This document shows positions 1 through 8,001 of a stretch of 64,000 bases of DNA, in pieces. Every line of letters starts with the position of its first letter. Positions within the stretch are counted from its first letter, which is position 1. The notes beneath the pieces were generated by a model. The model did no database searches, had not been told where the DNA came from, and saw nothing but the letters and a program-made list of their open reading frames with translations. Origin of the DNA: Prevotella sp. MGM1 (GTDB taxonomy: Bacteria > Bacteroidota > Bacteroidia > Bacteroidales > Bacteroidaceae); assembly GCF_002933775.1 (NCBI RefSeq), contig NZ_BEWV01000125.1, positions 1 through 64,000 on the forward strand, written 5' to 3'. A program made the translations under genes and the position numbers.

Positions 1-32
1 ATTATACTCTTGATACTCTCTCCCGCCCACCG

Positions 33-66
33 GAAAAATCCGCTGACCCGAAAAATCCGCTGACCC
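33..66. repeat. Two tandem copies of a 17-bp unit
   Basis: The unit gaaaaatccgctgaccc occurs twice head to tail (33-49 and 50-66), exact. The rest of 1-130 shows no ORF or RNA that I recognise. Two copies are too few for a functional claim; it may be slippage in the 3' flank of a gene lying outside the window. Confidence 0.8.
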
Positions 67-132
67 CTTATTACTTGTAGCTTTTTATGTCACTTGTATA
101 ATACTTATTGCGCTTTTCCAATTATAAAGAAC

Positions 133-166
133 AAGCGGAAACCCTTTATTTATAGGATTTCCGCTT
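133..166 (-). terminator. Hairpin downstream of tRNA-His
   Basis: The arms aagcggaaa-c-ccct (from 133) and aggatttccgctt (to 166) pair over about 12 bp with one internal mismatch. It begins 12 bp past the tRNA 3' end. On the minus strand the following tract is only moderately T-rich, so a terminator or processing signal is likely but not certain. Confidence 0.55.
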
Positions 167-177
167 ATTTACTACCG

Positions 178-252
178 GGTGGGTGGTGGGGCTCGAACCC
201 ACGACATTCAGAACCACAATCTGACGCTCTAACCAACTGAACTACATCCACC
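178..252 (-). tRNA. tRNA-His (GTG anticodon)
   Basis: Read on the minus strand from 252, this gives a 7-bp acceptor stem (one A-C mismatch), a D-arm GTTCAGTTGGTTAGAGC, an anticodon loop TTGTGGT with anticodon GTG, and a T-arm GTGGG-TTCGAGC-CCCAC. The extra G at 252 (G-1) facing C73 at 178 is the identity element of histidine tRNAs, which supports the assignment independently of the anticodon. CCA is not encoded. It has its own promoter at 283-314, inside the palindrome behind secG. Confidence 0.95.
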
Positions 253-282
253 GTGTTGTTGATTGCTCTTTTAAAGCGAGTG

Positions 283-314
283 CAAAGGTACATGATTTAT
301 TTGAATTAACCAAA
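283..314 (-). promoter_or_regulatory. Promoter of tRNA-His (-33 TTTG / -7 TACCTTTG)
   Basis: On the minus strand TTTG (314-311) is followed after 20 bp by TACCTTTG (290-283), matching the Bacteroidales -33/-7 consensus. Transcription would start near 279, about 27 bp before the mature tRNA. The boxes sit inside the 288-326 palindrome. Confidence 0.6.
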
Positions 315-326
315 TAAATCATGTAC
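288..326 (-). terminator. 16-bp perfect palindrome behind secG
   Basis: gtacatgatttatttg (288-303) is perfectly complementary to 311-326, with a 7-nt loop. It lies 16 bp past the secG stop and probably ends the secG operon. On the minus strand the T-run precedes the hairpin rather than following it, so it is not a textbook intrinsic terminator. It also contains most of the tRNA-His promoter. Confidence 0.55.
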
Positions 327-341
327 TTTTTTATCTTTTTA

Positions 342-755
342 TTACTGAGCGGGCTGTGCGGGAGCATCTTGTGATGCTGCGGGAGCCACATTCTGAGTTG
401 TTCCTTCAGCCGGAGTCGCTGTTTCTTTGGCCGGGGCAGTCTCCTGCGTCTGGCTTGCACCGAAACCAGGCAAATTATTAGGATTTGCCGTCGGATTCTC
501 TATATTCTCCATTACAGAACTGTTTGTTGTAGCCTGCGGAGCCACATAAGCACAAAAAATACTGATGACAACCATTGCGGCTGCCAATCCCCATGTGGTC
601 TTCTCCACTACGTCAGTTGTTTTGCGGACACCGCCAATTTGATTGTAAGAGGCAAAATTGGAAGCAAGTCCTCCTCCTTTTGATTCCTGAATCAGCACAA
701 TGCCAATCATCAGAATGGCTGCCAATACAATAAGAATTACTAATAATGTGTACAT
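342..755 (-). CDS. secG: Preprotein translocase subunit SecG
   Basis: SecG is the small auxiliary subunit of the SecYEG channel in the inner membrane. The 137-residue product starts with a hydrophobic helix (about residues 2-22), then the SecG signature with IGIVLIQESKGGGLA, then a second helix near residues 55-76. The Ala/Pro/Thr/Gln-rich tail after residue 80 is longer than in E. coli SecG; low-complexity tails of this kind are common in Bacteroidales. The start is 2 bp from the upstream gene's stop, so it is the last gene of the operon that begins with the sigma54 activator and lptE, a cell-envelope grouping. Identification rests on the signature and topology. Confidence 0.92.
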   Translation of the reverse strand: MYTLLVILIVLAAILMIGIVLIQESKGGGLASNFASYNQIGGVRKTTDVVEKTTWGLAAAMVVISIFCAYVAPQATTNSSVMENIENPTANPNNLPGFGASQTQETAPAKETATPAEGTTQNVAPAASQDAPAQPAQ

Positions 756-757
756 CT

Positions 758-1519
758 TTACTTTATTTTATTATTATTTATTATTATCAATTTCTCCAAG
801 AAACGTATTTGGTCTGCAAAGTAAGCATTTTTTTTTGGATAATTCAAACTTAATCGCTTAATAATTTCCAAAGCCTTTGAATATCTGCCTTGTTTTATGT
901 AAATTCTGGCCAGTGTCTCTGTAAAATAGCTTTCATCTCCGTCTTTTTCCTCATTGATACCATTCGCTTCCGTCTCAGGCGTGAATTGCGGTGTTTCGCT
1001 CAGCACAATCTTGCCTTTATCGTTTTCGATAAAAGTATCTATCAGGCTTTGCCCTTTCAACAGTGGAACGTTTTCACCGTCTTTATCGCTGTCTTCCTCG
1101 CTTTCAAGAAGATACGCGACATAGTCTACCGCAGCATCAGCCGGTGTGGGACGACGTTTCTTTTTCCCTTCCTTTACCTCTTCTTTCGGTATGGAATCAA
1201 GAAAGTTGTCAATAAGATTTATGGTTCTGTTAATATCCTCTTCCGACTTTTCTTTTTCCGCTTCGTTATCTCTATGTCTCTGTGGCAACCGATAGTGCGC
1301 CGCCTCGACAAGCCGGAAGATAACTTTTCTGTCTGTGATATATATTGCCGCACGGCGCAATTCCTCATCAAACGATGGATCATGCAACAGGTATAGGTTT
1401 TGCAGCATCAGCAATCTTGCCGTCTGAAAGTATGGATACAGCGCAAGTGTGGAGCGTAGTTCGTACAGTGTCTCCCTGTCAAGTTGTTCCGGATGTTTTA
1501 TAAGCTCTGTTATGTCCAT
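758..1519 (-). CDS. Conserved Bacteroidales protein with C-terminal TPR-like helices
   Basis: A 253-residue soluble protein without signal peptide or membrane segment. The N-terminal half is helical (LYPYFQTARLLMLQNLYLLH; RRAAIYITDRKVIFRLVE). The middle is acidic and charged (residues about 80-165), probably disordered. The last 50 residues contain a TPR-like pair of helices with LARIYIKQGRYSKALEII. It sits 6 bp after lptE and 2 bp before secG, so it is co-transcribed with envelope genes. I recognise the family only as a hypothetical protein usually found between lptE and secG in this order. A role as a protein-protein adaptor is inference from the TPR-like end. Confidence 0.8.
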   Translation of the reverse strand: MDITELIKHPEQLDRETLYELRSTLALYPYFQTARLLMLQNLYLLHDPSFDEELRRAAIYITDRKVIFRLVEAAHYRLPQRHRDNEAEKEKSEEDINRTINLIDNFLDSIPKEEVKEGKKKRRPTPADAAVDYVAYLLESEEDSDKDGENVPLLKGQSLIDTFIENDKGKIVLSETPQFTPETEANGINEEKDGDESYFTETLARIYIKQGRYSKALEIIKRLSLNYPKKNAYFADQIRFLEKLIIINNNKIK

Positions 1520-1525
1520 TTCTTC

Positions 1526-2089
1526 TTACCAGTTAGCTACCGTAGCGTTGAATATCTGATCTGTTATTTCTTTTACCATTTGTGTCACAAGCTCTTCCTG
1601 GACAGAGTTCAACGACTGTGTCGTTTCGTATGTTGAAGTCGCCGTAAACTGCCTTTCAAAGTCTTCCGAGTGGTTTGCGTTATTGGTAAATCTGACATTC
1701 ACGGTCATTGACAGTTCCGTCTGTGCCGAGTAGCCTTCACTCGACACGGCCTTGTTTCGCTGTTCATATCTCGTTATTTCACCTTCCACCTTCATGTCCC
1801 CGTTACGTTTAACCTGTATCAGTCGCGTATGGTTGGCATATATATCCTTTAGTTGATTATTGAAAATGCTCGCCATCGGACCCCATACATAATTCGACCG
1901 TATAGGAAAGTCGGCTATCTGTATGGTCTTTGTCTTGCTGTAATCAATGCTCGCTCCATTGAATTTATATGATATTGAACATGAGGTTACGGTAATAATA
2001 GCGATACATACCAGTAAAGACAAAAGTGCCGAGCCGGACTTTTGTCCGGTTCGGGACATCTGTTTTATGTATGATAAAATATTTGTCAT
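1526..2089 (-). CDS. lptE: LPS assembly lipoprotein LptE family
   Basis: LptE plugs the LptD barrel in the outer membrane and helps deliver lipopolysaccharide to the surface. The 187-residue product has an N-terminal hydrophobic segment ending in a lipobox (TVTSC, Cys37), then the LptE-type core with FNGASIDYSKTKTIQI, a segment resembling the secretin/LptE fold (NQLKDIYANHTRLIQV) and a beta-rich region. The N-terminus before the hydrophobic stretch is long. An internal Met11 (MSRTGQK) may be the real start, giving a more usual lipoprotein signal. It lies 54 bp downstream of the sigma54 activator gene. Confidence 0.85.
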   Translation of the reverse strand: MTNILSYIKQMSRTGQKSGSALLSLLVCIAIITVTSCSISYKFNGASIDYSKTKTIQIADFPIRSNYVWGPMASIFNNQLKDIYANHTRLIQVKRNGDMKVEGEITRYEQRNKAVSSEGYSAQTELSMTVNVRFTNNANHSEDFERQFTATSTYETTQSLNSVQEELVTQMVKEITDQIFNATVANW

Positions 2090-2143
2090 CAGCTTGTCTG
2101 ATATATTCTTTTGGCTTGTTTGTATTGTATTATCATATATCCT

Positions 2144-3391
2144 TTATTCCAGTCCGTATTGTTTGATACGCCGATACAGTGTCCTGTCCGATATACCGAG
2201 TTCCAATGCGGCTTTTTTACGGTTGCCTCCGTTCCTCTCCAATGCCTTTTCGAGCATTTGTCGCTCCACGTCACTCAGGTTGAGACTTTCAGGCTCTCTT
2301 TCCGGCTCTATATATTCTTCCGCTATTGCATCTTCCGCCACCGGCTTTTGGGGCTGTTGTATATATATTTGCGGAGTGGTGATTGTTGGTGTAGCATTAT
2401 TTACGGCGATCTTCTTGTCTTCCTTTGACACTATTGCTCCGCCCTGTTTGTCATCGAGTTGTTTTTTCAACATTCCCACCTCACGTCTCAGGTCATTCAC
2501 GTTTCCGCGCAGTTCGAACAGTATCTTATAGAGAATTTCCCTCTCGTTCTCAAAACTGTGATCGCTTCCTTTATTTATGGCTATGAGCTGTGTGCTCTCC
2601 TGATCCTGCGGAATAAACCTTTTCAGTATATCCGCCGTTATGGAACGCTCTGTGCTCAGGATTGAGATTTGTTCTGTGATGTTCTTCAACTGCCTCACAT
2701 TTCCCGGCCATTTATATTTCATCAACATCTGTTTGGCATCTTCCGTGAGCGTCACTTTCTCCATTCTGTACTTCTCCGCCATCTGCATCGCGAACAGTCG
2801 GAAAAGCAACGCGATGTCTTCACCGCGATCACGGAGCGGAGGCATCTGTATCGGTATTGAGTTAAGGCGGTAATACAAATCTTCACGGAAACGCCCCTCG
2901 CTGATAGCTTTGCGTATGTTCACGTTCGTGGCGGCCACTATACGCACATCGGTCTTCCGCACTTCCGTGGCTCCCACGGGAATATATTCACCCGTTTCGA
3001 GCACTCTCAGCAGCCTGGCCTGTGTCGCCAAAGGCAGCTCCCCCACCTCATCAAGAAATAATGTTCCTTTGTTTGCCACTCCGAAATATCCCAGACTGTC
3101 GTTTATGGCACCAGTAAAAGAACCTTTCACATGTCCGAACAACTCGCTGTCAATAGTTCCTTCTGGTATGGATCCGCAGTTGATGGCAAAATATTTCTCG
3201 CGTTTCCTTGGCGAGTTGTCGTGTATCACCCGCGGAATTATCTCCTTTCCGACACCGCTTTCTCCCACTATAAGCACACTTAAATCTGTTGGCGAGACTT
3301 GCAGAGCCACGTCAAGCGCATGATTCAACGCTTCGCAGTTTCCCACGATGTTGTATCTTTGTTTGATATTTTGCAGTTCGGAGACTTTCAT
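2144..3391 (-). CDS. Sigma54-dependent transcriptional activator (AAA+ and Fis-type HTH)
   Basis: A bacterial enhancer-binding protein that would remodel RNA polymerase-sigma54 at -24/-12 promoters. Visible in the 415 residues are Walker A GESGVGKE (43-50), the sigma54-contacting loop as GSFTGA (90-95; usual form GAFTGA), Walker B LFLDEVGEL (about 111-119), an arginine-rich sensor region, and a C-terminal Fis-type helix-turn-helix (NRKKAALELGISDRTLYRRI). There is no N-terminal receiver, GAF or PAS domain, so any signal must act through oligomerisation, expression level or a partner. Between the AAA+ core and the HTH lies a Gln/Pro/Glu-rich linker. It is the first gene of the operon with lptE and secG. 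The order-wide habit of encoding it beside lptE is known to me, but its targets are not. Confidence 0.9.
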   Translation of the reverse strand: MKVSELQNIKQRYNIVGNCEALNHALDVALQVSPTDLSVLIVGESGVGKEIIPRVIHDNSPRKREKYFAINCGSIPEGTIDSELFGHVKGSFTGAINDSLGYFGVANKGTLFLDEVGELPLATQARLLRVLETGEYIPVGATEVRKTDVRIVAATNVNIRKAISEGRFREDLYYRLNSIPIQMPPLRDRGEDIALLFRLFAMQMAEKYRMEKVTLTEDAKQMLMKYKWPGNVRQLKNITEQISILSTERSITADILKRFIPQDQESTQLIAINKGSDHSFENEREILYKILFELRGNVNDLRREVGMLKKQLDDKQGGAIVSKEDKKIAVNNATPTITTPQIYIQQPQKPVAEDAIAEEYIEPEREPESLNLSDVERQMLEKALERNGGNRKKAALELGISDRTLYRRIKQYGLE

Positions 3392-3399
3392 TCAGCCTA

Positions 3400-3428
3400 C
3401 AAAATTACGAAATTTATTTGACTTCAAA
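3400..3428 (-). promoter_or_regulatory. Promoter of the sigma54-activator/lptE/secG operon
   Basis: On the minus strand TTTG (3428-3425), a 17-bp spacer, then TAATTTTG (3407-3400). The box ends only 8 bp before the ATG at 3391, implying a very short 5' leader. Confidence 0.5.
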
Positions 3429-3486
3429 CCTATACTTATCGCTTTTTTACAATTTCACACATTTACGACAGTGTGCGGCAATATGC

Positions 3487-4536
3487 TCACCTCTTGTCGA
3501 ACTTGATGAGAAGAAGCCCAATCGCGGTCCATATCAATTCCCTGATCCTTACAATCAGCGCCACGAATATACCTGCGTTTGCAGTCATTGCCAGTCCGTT
3601 TGCCGACATGAGGAACCCTCCTTCCCGTCCGCCGAGTTGCAGAGGCATGAAAAAAAGCATGTTCGCAAACAGCGATGTGAAAGCCAACGTAAGTATGCTG
3701 CTTACATAACTTGCGTCAGGCATGATAACCAACAGAATAAAATATATCTCCAATGCCGATACCACACGACAGGCAAGTTCGAGAAAAACGGCAGTCACAA
3801 ATGTCCTCCTGTTTTGATTGTGCAGTGCCGCGATCTGCGTGTCTATCGCCGAGAGTTGTTCTCTATGCCGTTCGAAAAAGCCTTGCGCCTTGTGCCTGAT
3901 CATCGGGAAGCGTCTCAGCACGTTCATGCACCTCACGGCTATGCCTTTCTTATAGCCTTTTAGGAAAAACCAAATAGCCAGCAGGCAGAACGCTCCAACA
4001 GCCGAAAGCATTATCCCCATGAAAAAGTTTACCCGTTGAGTAAGTATATAAAGAAATATGGATAACAGCCAAAACCAGAAATGCGAGAATATATGCGTCA
4101 TGGCATACAGTATCACCGATGATGACGCTCTCTCTGTCCCTATCTTCGGTGAAAGCGACATTATACGGTAAGGCTCGCCTCCCATCAGTCCGCCCGGCGT
4201 GGCATAGTTGAGCGCAAATCCAGATACTGTGATTTTATAAAGCCACCAAAAAGCGACCTTGCTACCGCCACCATCCGCTTTTGCCTCTTCACTTCCTGCG
4301 TCATCTTTCCCATATCCGTTCTTCGCTTTATCCCTTCCACCTGACGAATTGATGATTATATACCATGCCGATGTATTGAAGATATACAGAAAAAACCACA
4401 GTGCTATCACTGCCGGAAACCAATAGCCAGCCCTCTGCAACCCAGCCCAAACCTGAGCGATGTCGAGTTGCGTGACCATTATTACAAGGACAGCGAGTCC
4501 GAAGATGAAAAATCCGTTTTGGTATTTCTTCTTCAT
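3487..4536 (-). CDS. Integral membrane protein of the lysylphosphatidylglycerol synthase-type flippase family
   Basis: The 349-residue product has about eight hydrophobic segments and the pattern of the UPF0104/LPG_synthase_TM family. Landmarks are an early LDIAQVWAGLQRAGYW, GFALNYATPGGLMGGEPYR near residue 115 (the family's conserved P-G-G-x-G-GE motif) and LFANMLFFMPLQLGGREGG near the end. Family members move or modify polyprenol- or phospholipid-linked substrates, and stand-alone copies such as this one have no assigned substrate. Its ATG overlaps the pdxA stop by 4 bp (ATGA-type coupling), so the two are translated together. An unusual hydrophilic Lys/Asp/Gly-rich stretch (about residues 68-92) interrupts the N-terminal membrane part. 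Confidence 0.8.
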   Translation of the reverse strand: MKKKYQNGFFIFGLAVLVIMVTQLDIAQVWAGLQRAGYWFPAVIALWFFLYIFNTSAWYIIINSSGGRDKAKNGYGKDDAGSEEAKADGGGSKVAFWWLYKITVSGFALNYATPGGLMGGEPYRIMSLSPKIGTERASSSVILYAMTHIFSHFWFWLLSIFLYILTQRVNFFMGIMLSAVGAFCLLAIWFFLKGYKKGIAVRCMNVLRRFPMIRHKAQGFFERHREQLSAIDTQIAALHNQNRRTFVTAVFLELACRVVSALEIYFILLVIMPDASYVSSILTLAFTSLFANMLFFMPLQLGGREGGFLMSANGLAMTANAGIFVALIVRIRELIWTAIGLLLIKFDKR

Positions 4537-5666
4537 TCCTCTTTTTGCTGTTTCTCCTCGCGTTTAAACTGTTCTCTTGCCTTAGGAATTGCAAAGCGTG
4601 TCTTCTCGCTGTCATCCCTTTTTTCGTGATATAGCTTTGGCAGTGGATTAGCCATCGGCTCATCATGGTTCTTGCGGTTGCGGAAAATATCTATCGCTGT
4701 ATATACTGCCTGACGGAAAGAGTTCTCATCGGCTACACCTTTTCCGGCTATATCGTATGCCGTACCATGATCCGGAGATGTGCGGATCACCGGCAGTCCG
4801 GCCGTATAGTTCACACCGTCTTCCACCGCGAGAGCTTTAAACGGAGCCAGTCCCTGATCGTGATACATTGCCACCACGCCATCAAATCTGTTGTAAGCGC
4901 CACTACCGAAAAAGCCGTCTGCCGGATAAGGACCGAACGCCTGTATTCCCTCGGCTTCAAGCTCTTCTATTGCCGGCGCTATCACTTCCTGCTCTTCCGT
5001 GCCCAGCAGTCCATTGTCTCCGGCATGCGGATTCAGCGCAAGTACGGCGATACGCGGATTATCAATACGCAAATCGCGCTTCAGCGTCTCGTGAAATATT
5101 CTTGTTTTCTCTATTACGGCTTCCTTGGTAACAGCCTTTGCCACATCTTTTATCGGCAGATGGGTCGTCACGAGAGCCACCCTCAGATTACCGTTCATCA
5201 GTATCATCAGAGCTTTCTTACCATCGCCGATACAATGTTCGATATATTCCGTATGCCCCGGAAAACTGAACATCTCATTCTGTATCGTATTTTTATTTAT
5301 CGGAGCCGTCACAAGCACGTCGTACAGTCCTGCCCGGTAGTCGGTCATTGCCCTGTCGAGAGCTTTCAGAGCGGCTTCTCCCGCCTCTATCGAAGGTTGC
5401 CCCATGTCTATTTTCACCTCTTCATCAAATGTGGTCAGCATATTTACACGCCCGTCCTGAGCCTCTTCCGCATTGCTGATGATACTGAAATTCGATTCAA
5501 TGTTAAGTGCCTTGCGATGATATGCCGCCGCTTTCGGCGAACCATATATAATAGGTGTACACAATTCGAGCATGCCCGGCTCTTCAAATGTTTTAAGTAT
5601 TACCTCATATCCGACGCCGTTAGTGTCGCCGTGCGTGATAGCCACGCGTATCAGTCTGTCTTCCAT
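4533..5666 (-). CDS. pdxA: 4-hydroxythreonine-4-phosphate dehydrogenase PdxA
   Basis: PdxA oxidises 4-phosphohydroxy-L-threonine with NAD+ in the DXP-dependent pathway to pyridoxal 5'-phosphate. The 377-residue protein carries the metal-binding histidine motifs GHTEYIEH, LNPHAGDNGLLG and MYHDQGLAPFKAL, the N-terminal ITHGDTNGVGYEV and the late SPDHGTAYDIAGKG. A charged tail of about 45 residues after the catalytic domain (ending in a Lys/Glu/Gln-rich run) extends it past the usual 330 residues. It is the third gene of the rlmN-DUF4837-pdxA-flippase operon. Confidence 0.95.
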   Translation of the reverse strand: MEDRLIRVAITHGDTNGVGYEVILKTFEEPGMLELCTPIIYGSPKAAAYHRKALNIESNFSIISNAEEAQDGRVNMLTTFDEEVKIDMGQPSIEAGEAALKALDRAMTDYRAGLYDVLVTAPINKNTIQNEMFSFPGHTEYIEHCIGDGKKALMILMNGNLRVALVTTHLPIKDVAKAVTKEAVIEKTRIFHETLKRDLRIDNPRIAVLALNPHAGDNGLLGTEEQEVIAPAIEELEAEGIQAFGPYPADGFFGSGAYNRFDGVVAMYHDQGLAPFKALAVEDGVNYTAGLPVIRTSPDHGTAYDIAGKGVADENSFRQAVYTAIDIFRNRKNHDEPMANPLPKLYHEKRDDSEKTRFAIPKAREQFKREEKQQKEE

Positions 5667-5675
5667 AAAAACGTG

Positions 5676-6635
5676 TTATTTTAGTGTATATAGTGCAGCT
5701 TCGAGCTGCTTTATAATGTTTCTCTTTTTCTTTCCGGGTGCATATACGAATCCTTCCGCCACGATTACCCGCCCGTTCACGCTGTCTGCCACGGCGTGCG
5801 CCACAAACGGTCCTCCCATTGCGTCTCCTTCCATCTGCCACAACCCTTTGACCACAGTCCTCACCTGTCCGTTTTCGACAATCCCGGCCGCTTGCGCTAC
5901 CGCTTTCCGTTCCGTCCTCATATACATTCCATCGGTCTCTCCCGGCATGTTTACCCGCAATATGCTGTCCCGCTTTACGATTACGGTTTCCGGCGACATG
6001 TCTGTTCCTACGTAAGTATATATACAGATGTTGCGCATCGATGTGGCCGAATTGTCAGATAACCACATAAAATGCCGGCTCCGTCTCACAGGTTTCAACC
6101 CCATCGGAATATAAATGTCCACTCCGAATGACTTAGCCACCTCTTTCCCGACTTTCCTGTCGCTTGTTTTTTTAAGTTCCGATATTGCCGTCGCCGTCTC
6201 GAAACGCTCTATAAGACCGCTTACCGTCCTGCCCGTTCTTTCCAAATCGGCTTTCAGTCGCTCTACCGAGGGTGCCCCCACATATATTGTAATCTGCGGT
6301 TCGGCAAAAACGTTTCTCTCGTATCTTACCCTCGTTGCCGTATATTCGTTACCGTCTATTACGACGACTACCATGTTACGGGCGTATTTAATGACTTGCC
6401 CTATTTCACCGTTTACCGTCGAAACGTCAATTTTCGGTTCGCTCTGCGGCAGTCCTGGCACCGCATCTTTTTCTATAATGTTTTTCAACAAAGCCACGGC
6501 CGCAGGATCCTCTCCTGTGACAAGAACCTCGTATGGGTGTCCTCCGCTTTTGGGTCGAATAGATATTCCGCCATCACACCCCGCAAACGACAGGACAAGC
6601 ACCAGCGACATGCTCCCCCCAAAAAATCTCATCAT
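5676..6635 (-). CDS. DUF4837 family lipoprotein
   Basis: A 319-residue predicted lipoprotein. A short hydrophobic N-terminus ends in LSFAGC (Cys20). The body matches what I know of DUF4837 in Bacteroidales, with the segments HPYEVLVTGEDP, GLPQSEPKIDV and the C-terminal LWQMEGDAMGGPFV. No enzymatic motif is apparent and the family has no known function; location in the periplasm or at the membrane is inferred from the lipobox. The start codon lies 2 bp from the rlmN stop and the stop 9 bp before pdxA, so it belongs to one transcription unit with them. Confidence 0.85.
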   Translation of the reverse strand: MMRFFGGSMSLVLVLSFAGCDGGISIRPKSGGHPYEVLVTGEDPAAVALLKNIIEKDAVPGLPQSEPKIDVSTVNGEIGQVIKYARNMVVVVIDGNEYTATRVRYERNVFAEPQITIYVGAPSVERLKADLERTGRTVSGLIERFETATAISELKKTSDRKVGKEVAKSFGVDIYIPMGLKPVRRSRHFMWLSDNSATSMRNICIYTYVGTDMSPETVIVKRDSILRVNMPGETDGMYMRTERKAVAQAAGIVENGQVRTVVKGLWQMEGDAMGGPFVAHAVADSVNGRVIVAEGFVYAPGKKKRNIIKQLEAALYTLK

Positions 6636-6637
6636 CC

Positions 6638-7669
6638 CTAATTCTGGTTCTTATGAGCCGTGGATAGCAATCCGCAGGCTGCGAAAATATCCTGCCCCCG
6701 ACTTGCCCTTATGGTAGTAAACACTCCGTGCGATGTCAGATAATCGCGCAACGCTTCCATCCTCCTGTCGTCCGTAGTGCGGAGCGCCACATCAGGTATG
6801 GCGTGAAATCTGATTAGATTCATGCGGCATTCCAGACCATCGAGCAGTCTCACTATCTCACGTCCGTGTGCCTGAGTATCGTTGACACCGTCGAAGACTA
6901 TATATTCAAACGATACTCTCCGTTGCCCTGTGAAATCATATTGTCTCAGAAGTTCCACCACGTCGGCTATCGGCATCTGCCGTTCCGCAGGCATGAGAGA
7001 CAGCCGCAGCTCATGCAACGGCGAGTGCATGCTTATCGCCACATGGCAATCACTCTCGTCGAGAAAGCGACGCAGTTTGTTTTTCACACCCACGCTGCTC
7101 ACCGTGATACGCTTAGGGCTCCATGCATAGCCGTAGGCTGACGTGAGTATCCGTGTGGCTCTCAACACGTTGTCGAGGTTATCCATCGGCTCTCCCTGCC
7201 CCATAAACACCACGTTGGTAAGCCGTTCCCTTTCGGGCAGCGAGTATATTTGGTTTATTATGTCTCCGGCTGTGAGGTTACCTTCAAATCCCTGTTTGCC
7301 AGTCTGACAGAAAAGACAATTCATCTTGCATCCCACCTGCGACGATACGCACAGCGTTCCACGTTCTTTATCGGGTATGAAAACAGTCTCCACGAACTTG
7401 CCGTCCGCCGTCGGAAACAGGTATTTCACCGTTCCGTCAACAGACCGCTGACAGTCTGCCGGCTCCATAGCCCCCACGGTGTATTCTTCGGAAAGCCGTG
7501 CCCTGTTGGCTTTCGACAGGTTTGTCATCTCGTCGATGCTTTTCACGTGCGCCGTATATAGCCAGCGTGCAATCTGCCCGGCCGTGAAACGAGGCATACC
7601 AAGAACGTCGACAACCGCTTTCAGCTCGCTGTCAGTCATTCCCATGAGTGTTTTCTTTCCGATTTTCAT
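6638..7669 (-). CDS. rlmN: 23S rRNA/tRNA (adenine-C2)-methyltransferase RlmN
   Basis: A radical-SAM enzyme that methylates C2 of A2503 in 23S rRNA and A37 of some tRNAs. The 343 residues show the radical-SAM triad at Cys114, Cys118 and Cys121 (GCKMNCLFCQTGKQG), the SAM-binding VFMGQGEPMDN, and near the C-terminus DIFAACG with Cys332, the expected second methyl-carrying cysteine. It is first in its operon and has one of the clearest promoters in the window. Length and motifs are typical. Confidence 0.96.
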   Translation of the reverse strand: MKIGKKTLMGMTDSELKAVVDVLGMPRFTAGQIARWLYTAHVKSIDEMTNLSKANRARLSEEYTVGAMEPADCQRSVDGTVKYLFPTADGKFVETVFIPDKERGTLCVSSQVGCKMNCLFCQTGKQGFEGNLTAGDIINQIYSLPERERLTNVVFMGQGEPMDNLDNVLRATRILTSAYGYAWSPKRITVSSVGVKNKLRRFLDESDCHVAISMHSPLHELRLSLMPAERQMPIADVVELLRQYDFTGQRRVSFEYIVFDGVNDTQAHGREIVRLLDGLECRMNLIRFHAIPDVALRTTDDRRMEALRDYLTSHGVFTTIRASRGQDIFAACGLLSTAHKNQN

Positions 7670-7695
7670 CGTATTTATGTCTTTCCTTTAACTTG

Positions 7696-7726
7696 CAAAG
7701 TTACTGCAAATCATCCGAATGACAAA
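7696..7726 (-). promoter_or_regulatory. Promoter of the rlmN operon
   Basis: On the minus strand TTTG (7726-7723), a 19-bp spacer, then TAACTTTG (7703-7696), an exact match to the Bacteroidales consensus. Predicted start near 7692, giving a leader of about 23 nt before the rlmN ATG. Confidence 0.65.
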
Positions 7727-7729
7727 ATA

Positions 7730-8001
7730 AATCATTTGTTTTGTGTCTTTTTGCCTGTGCCTTACCATTGATGATGATTAAGTATCGAAAATTAACCGTG
7801 TTTTTTTCGCCGCATCATTACTTTTGCAATCAACCTTCAGCGAATACGGAAGGAACAACCTGGTTATACACTGGTAAAGGCCGTTTACCGACATTATCTT
7901 CCAAACTTATAAAAAACAATCCATGGAGATGCTGTGATTAGGAACTTTCACGTTTGGGCTATTATATAGAAAATTTTCATTGGGAAATATTGTAACTGCT
8001 T
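7730..8001. other. Intergenic stretch, no gene recognised
   Basis: About 330 bp between rlmN and the TonB receptor. A plus-strand TACTTTTG (7819-7826) resembles a -7 box but leads into no convincing ORF. The only open frame (7741-7941, 66 codons) needs a non-ATG start and matches nothing I know. A 6-bp inverted repeat (ggtaaa/tttacc) lies near 7872-7888. The base composition becomes clearly AT-richer from here to about 10.8 kb. Confidence 0.5.

Noticed and set aside
4665..5684. 339-codon plus-strand frame opposite pdxA
   Set aside because: The antisense of PdxA; the pdxA frame has all metal-binding motifs.
7741..7941. 66-codon frame between rlmN and the TonB receptor
   Set aside because: Needs a non-ATG start, has mixed composition and no recognisable motif.
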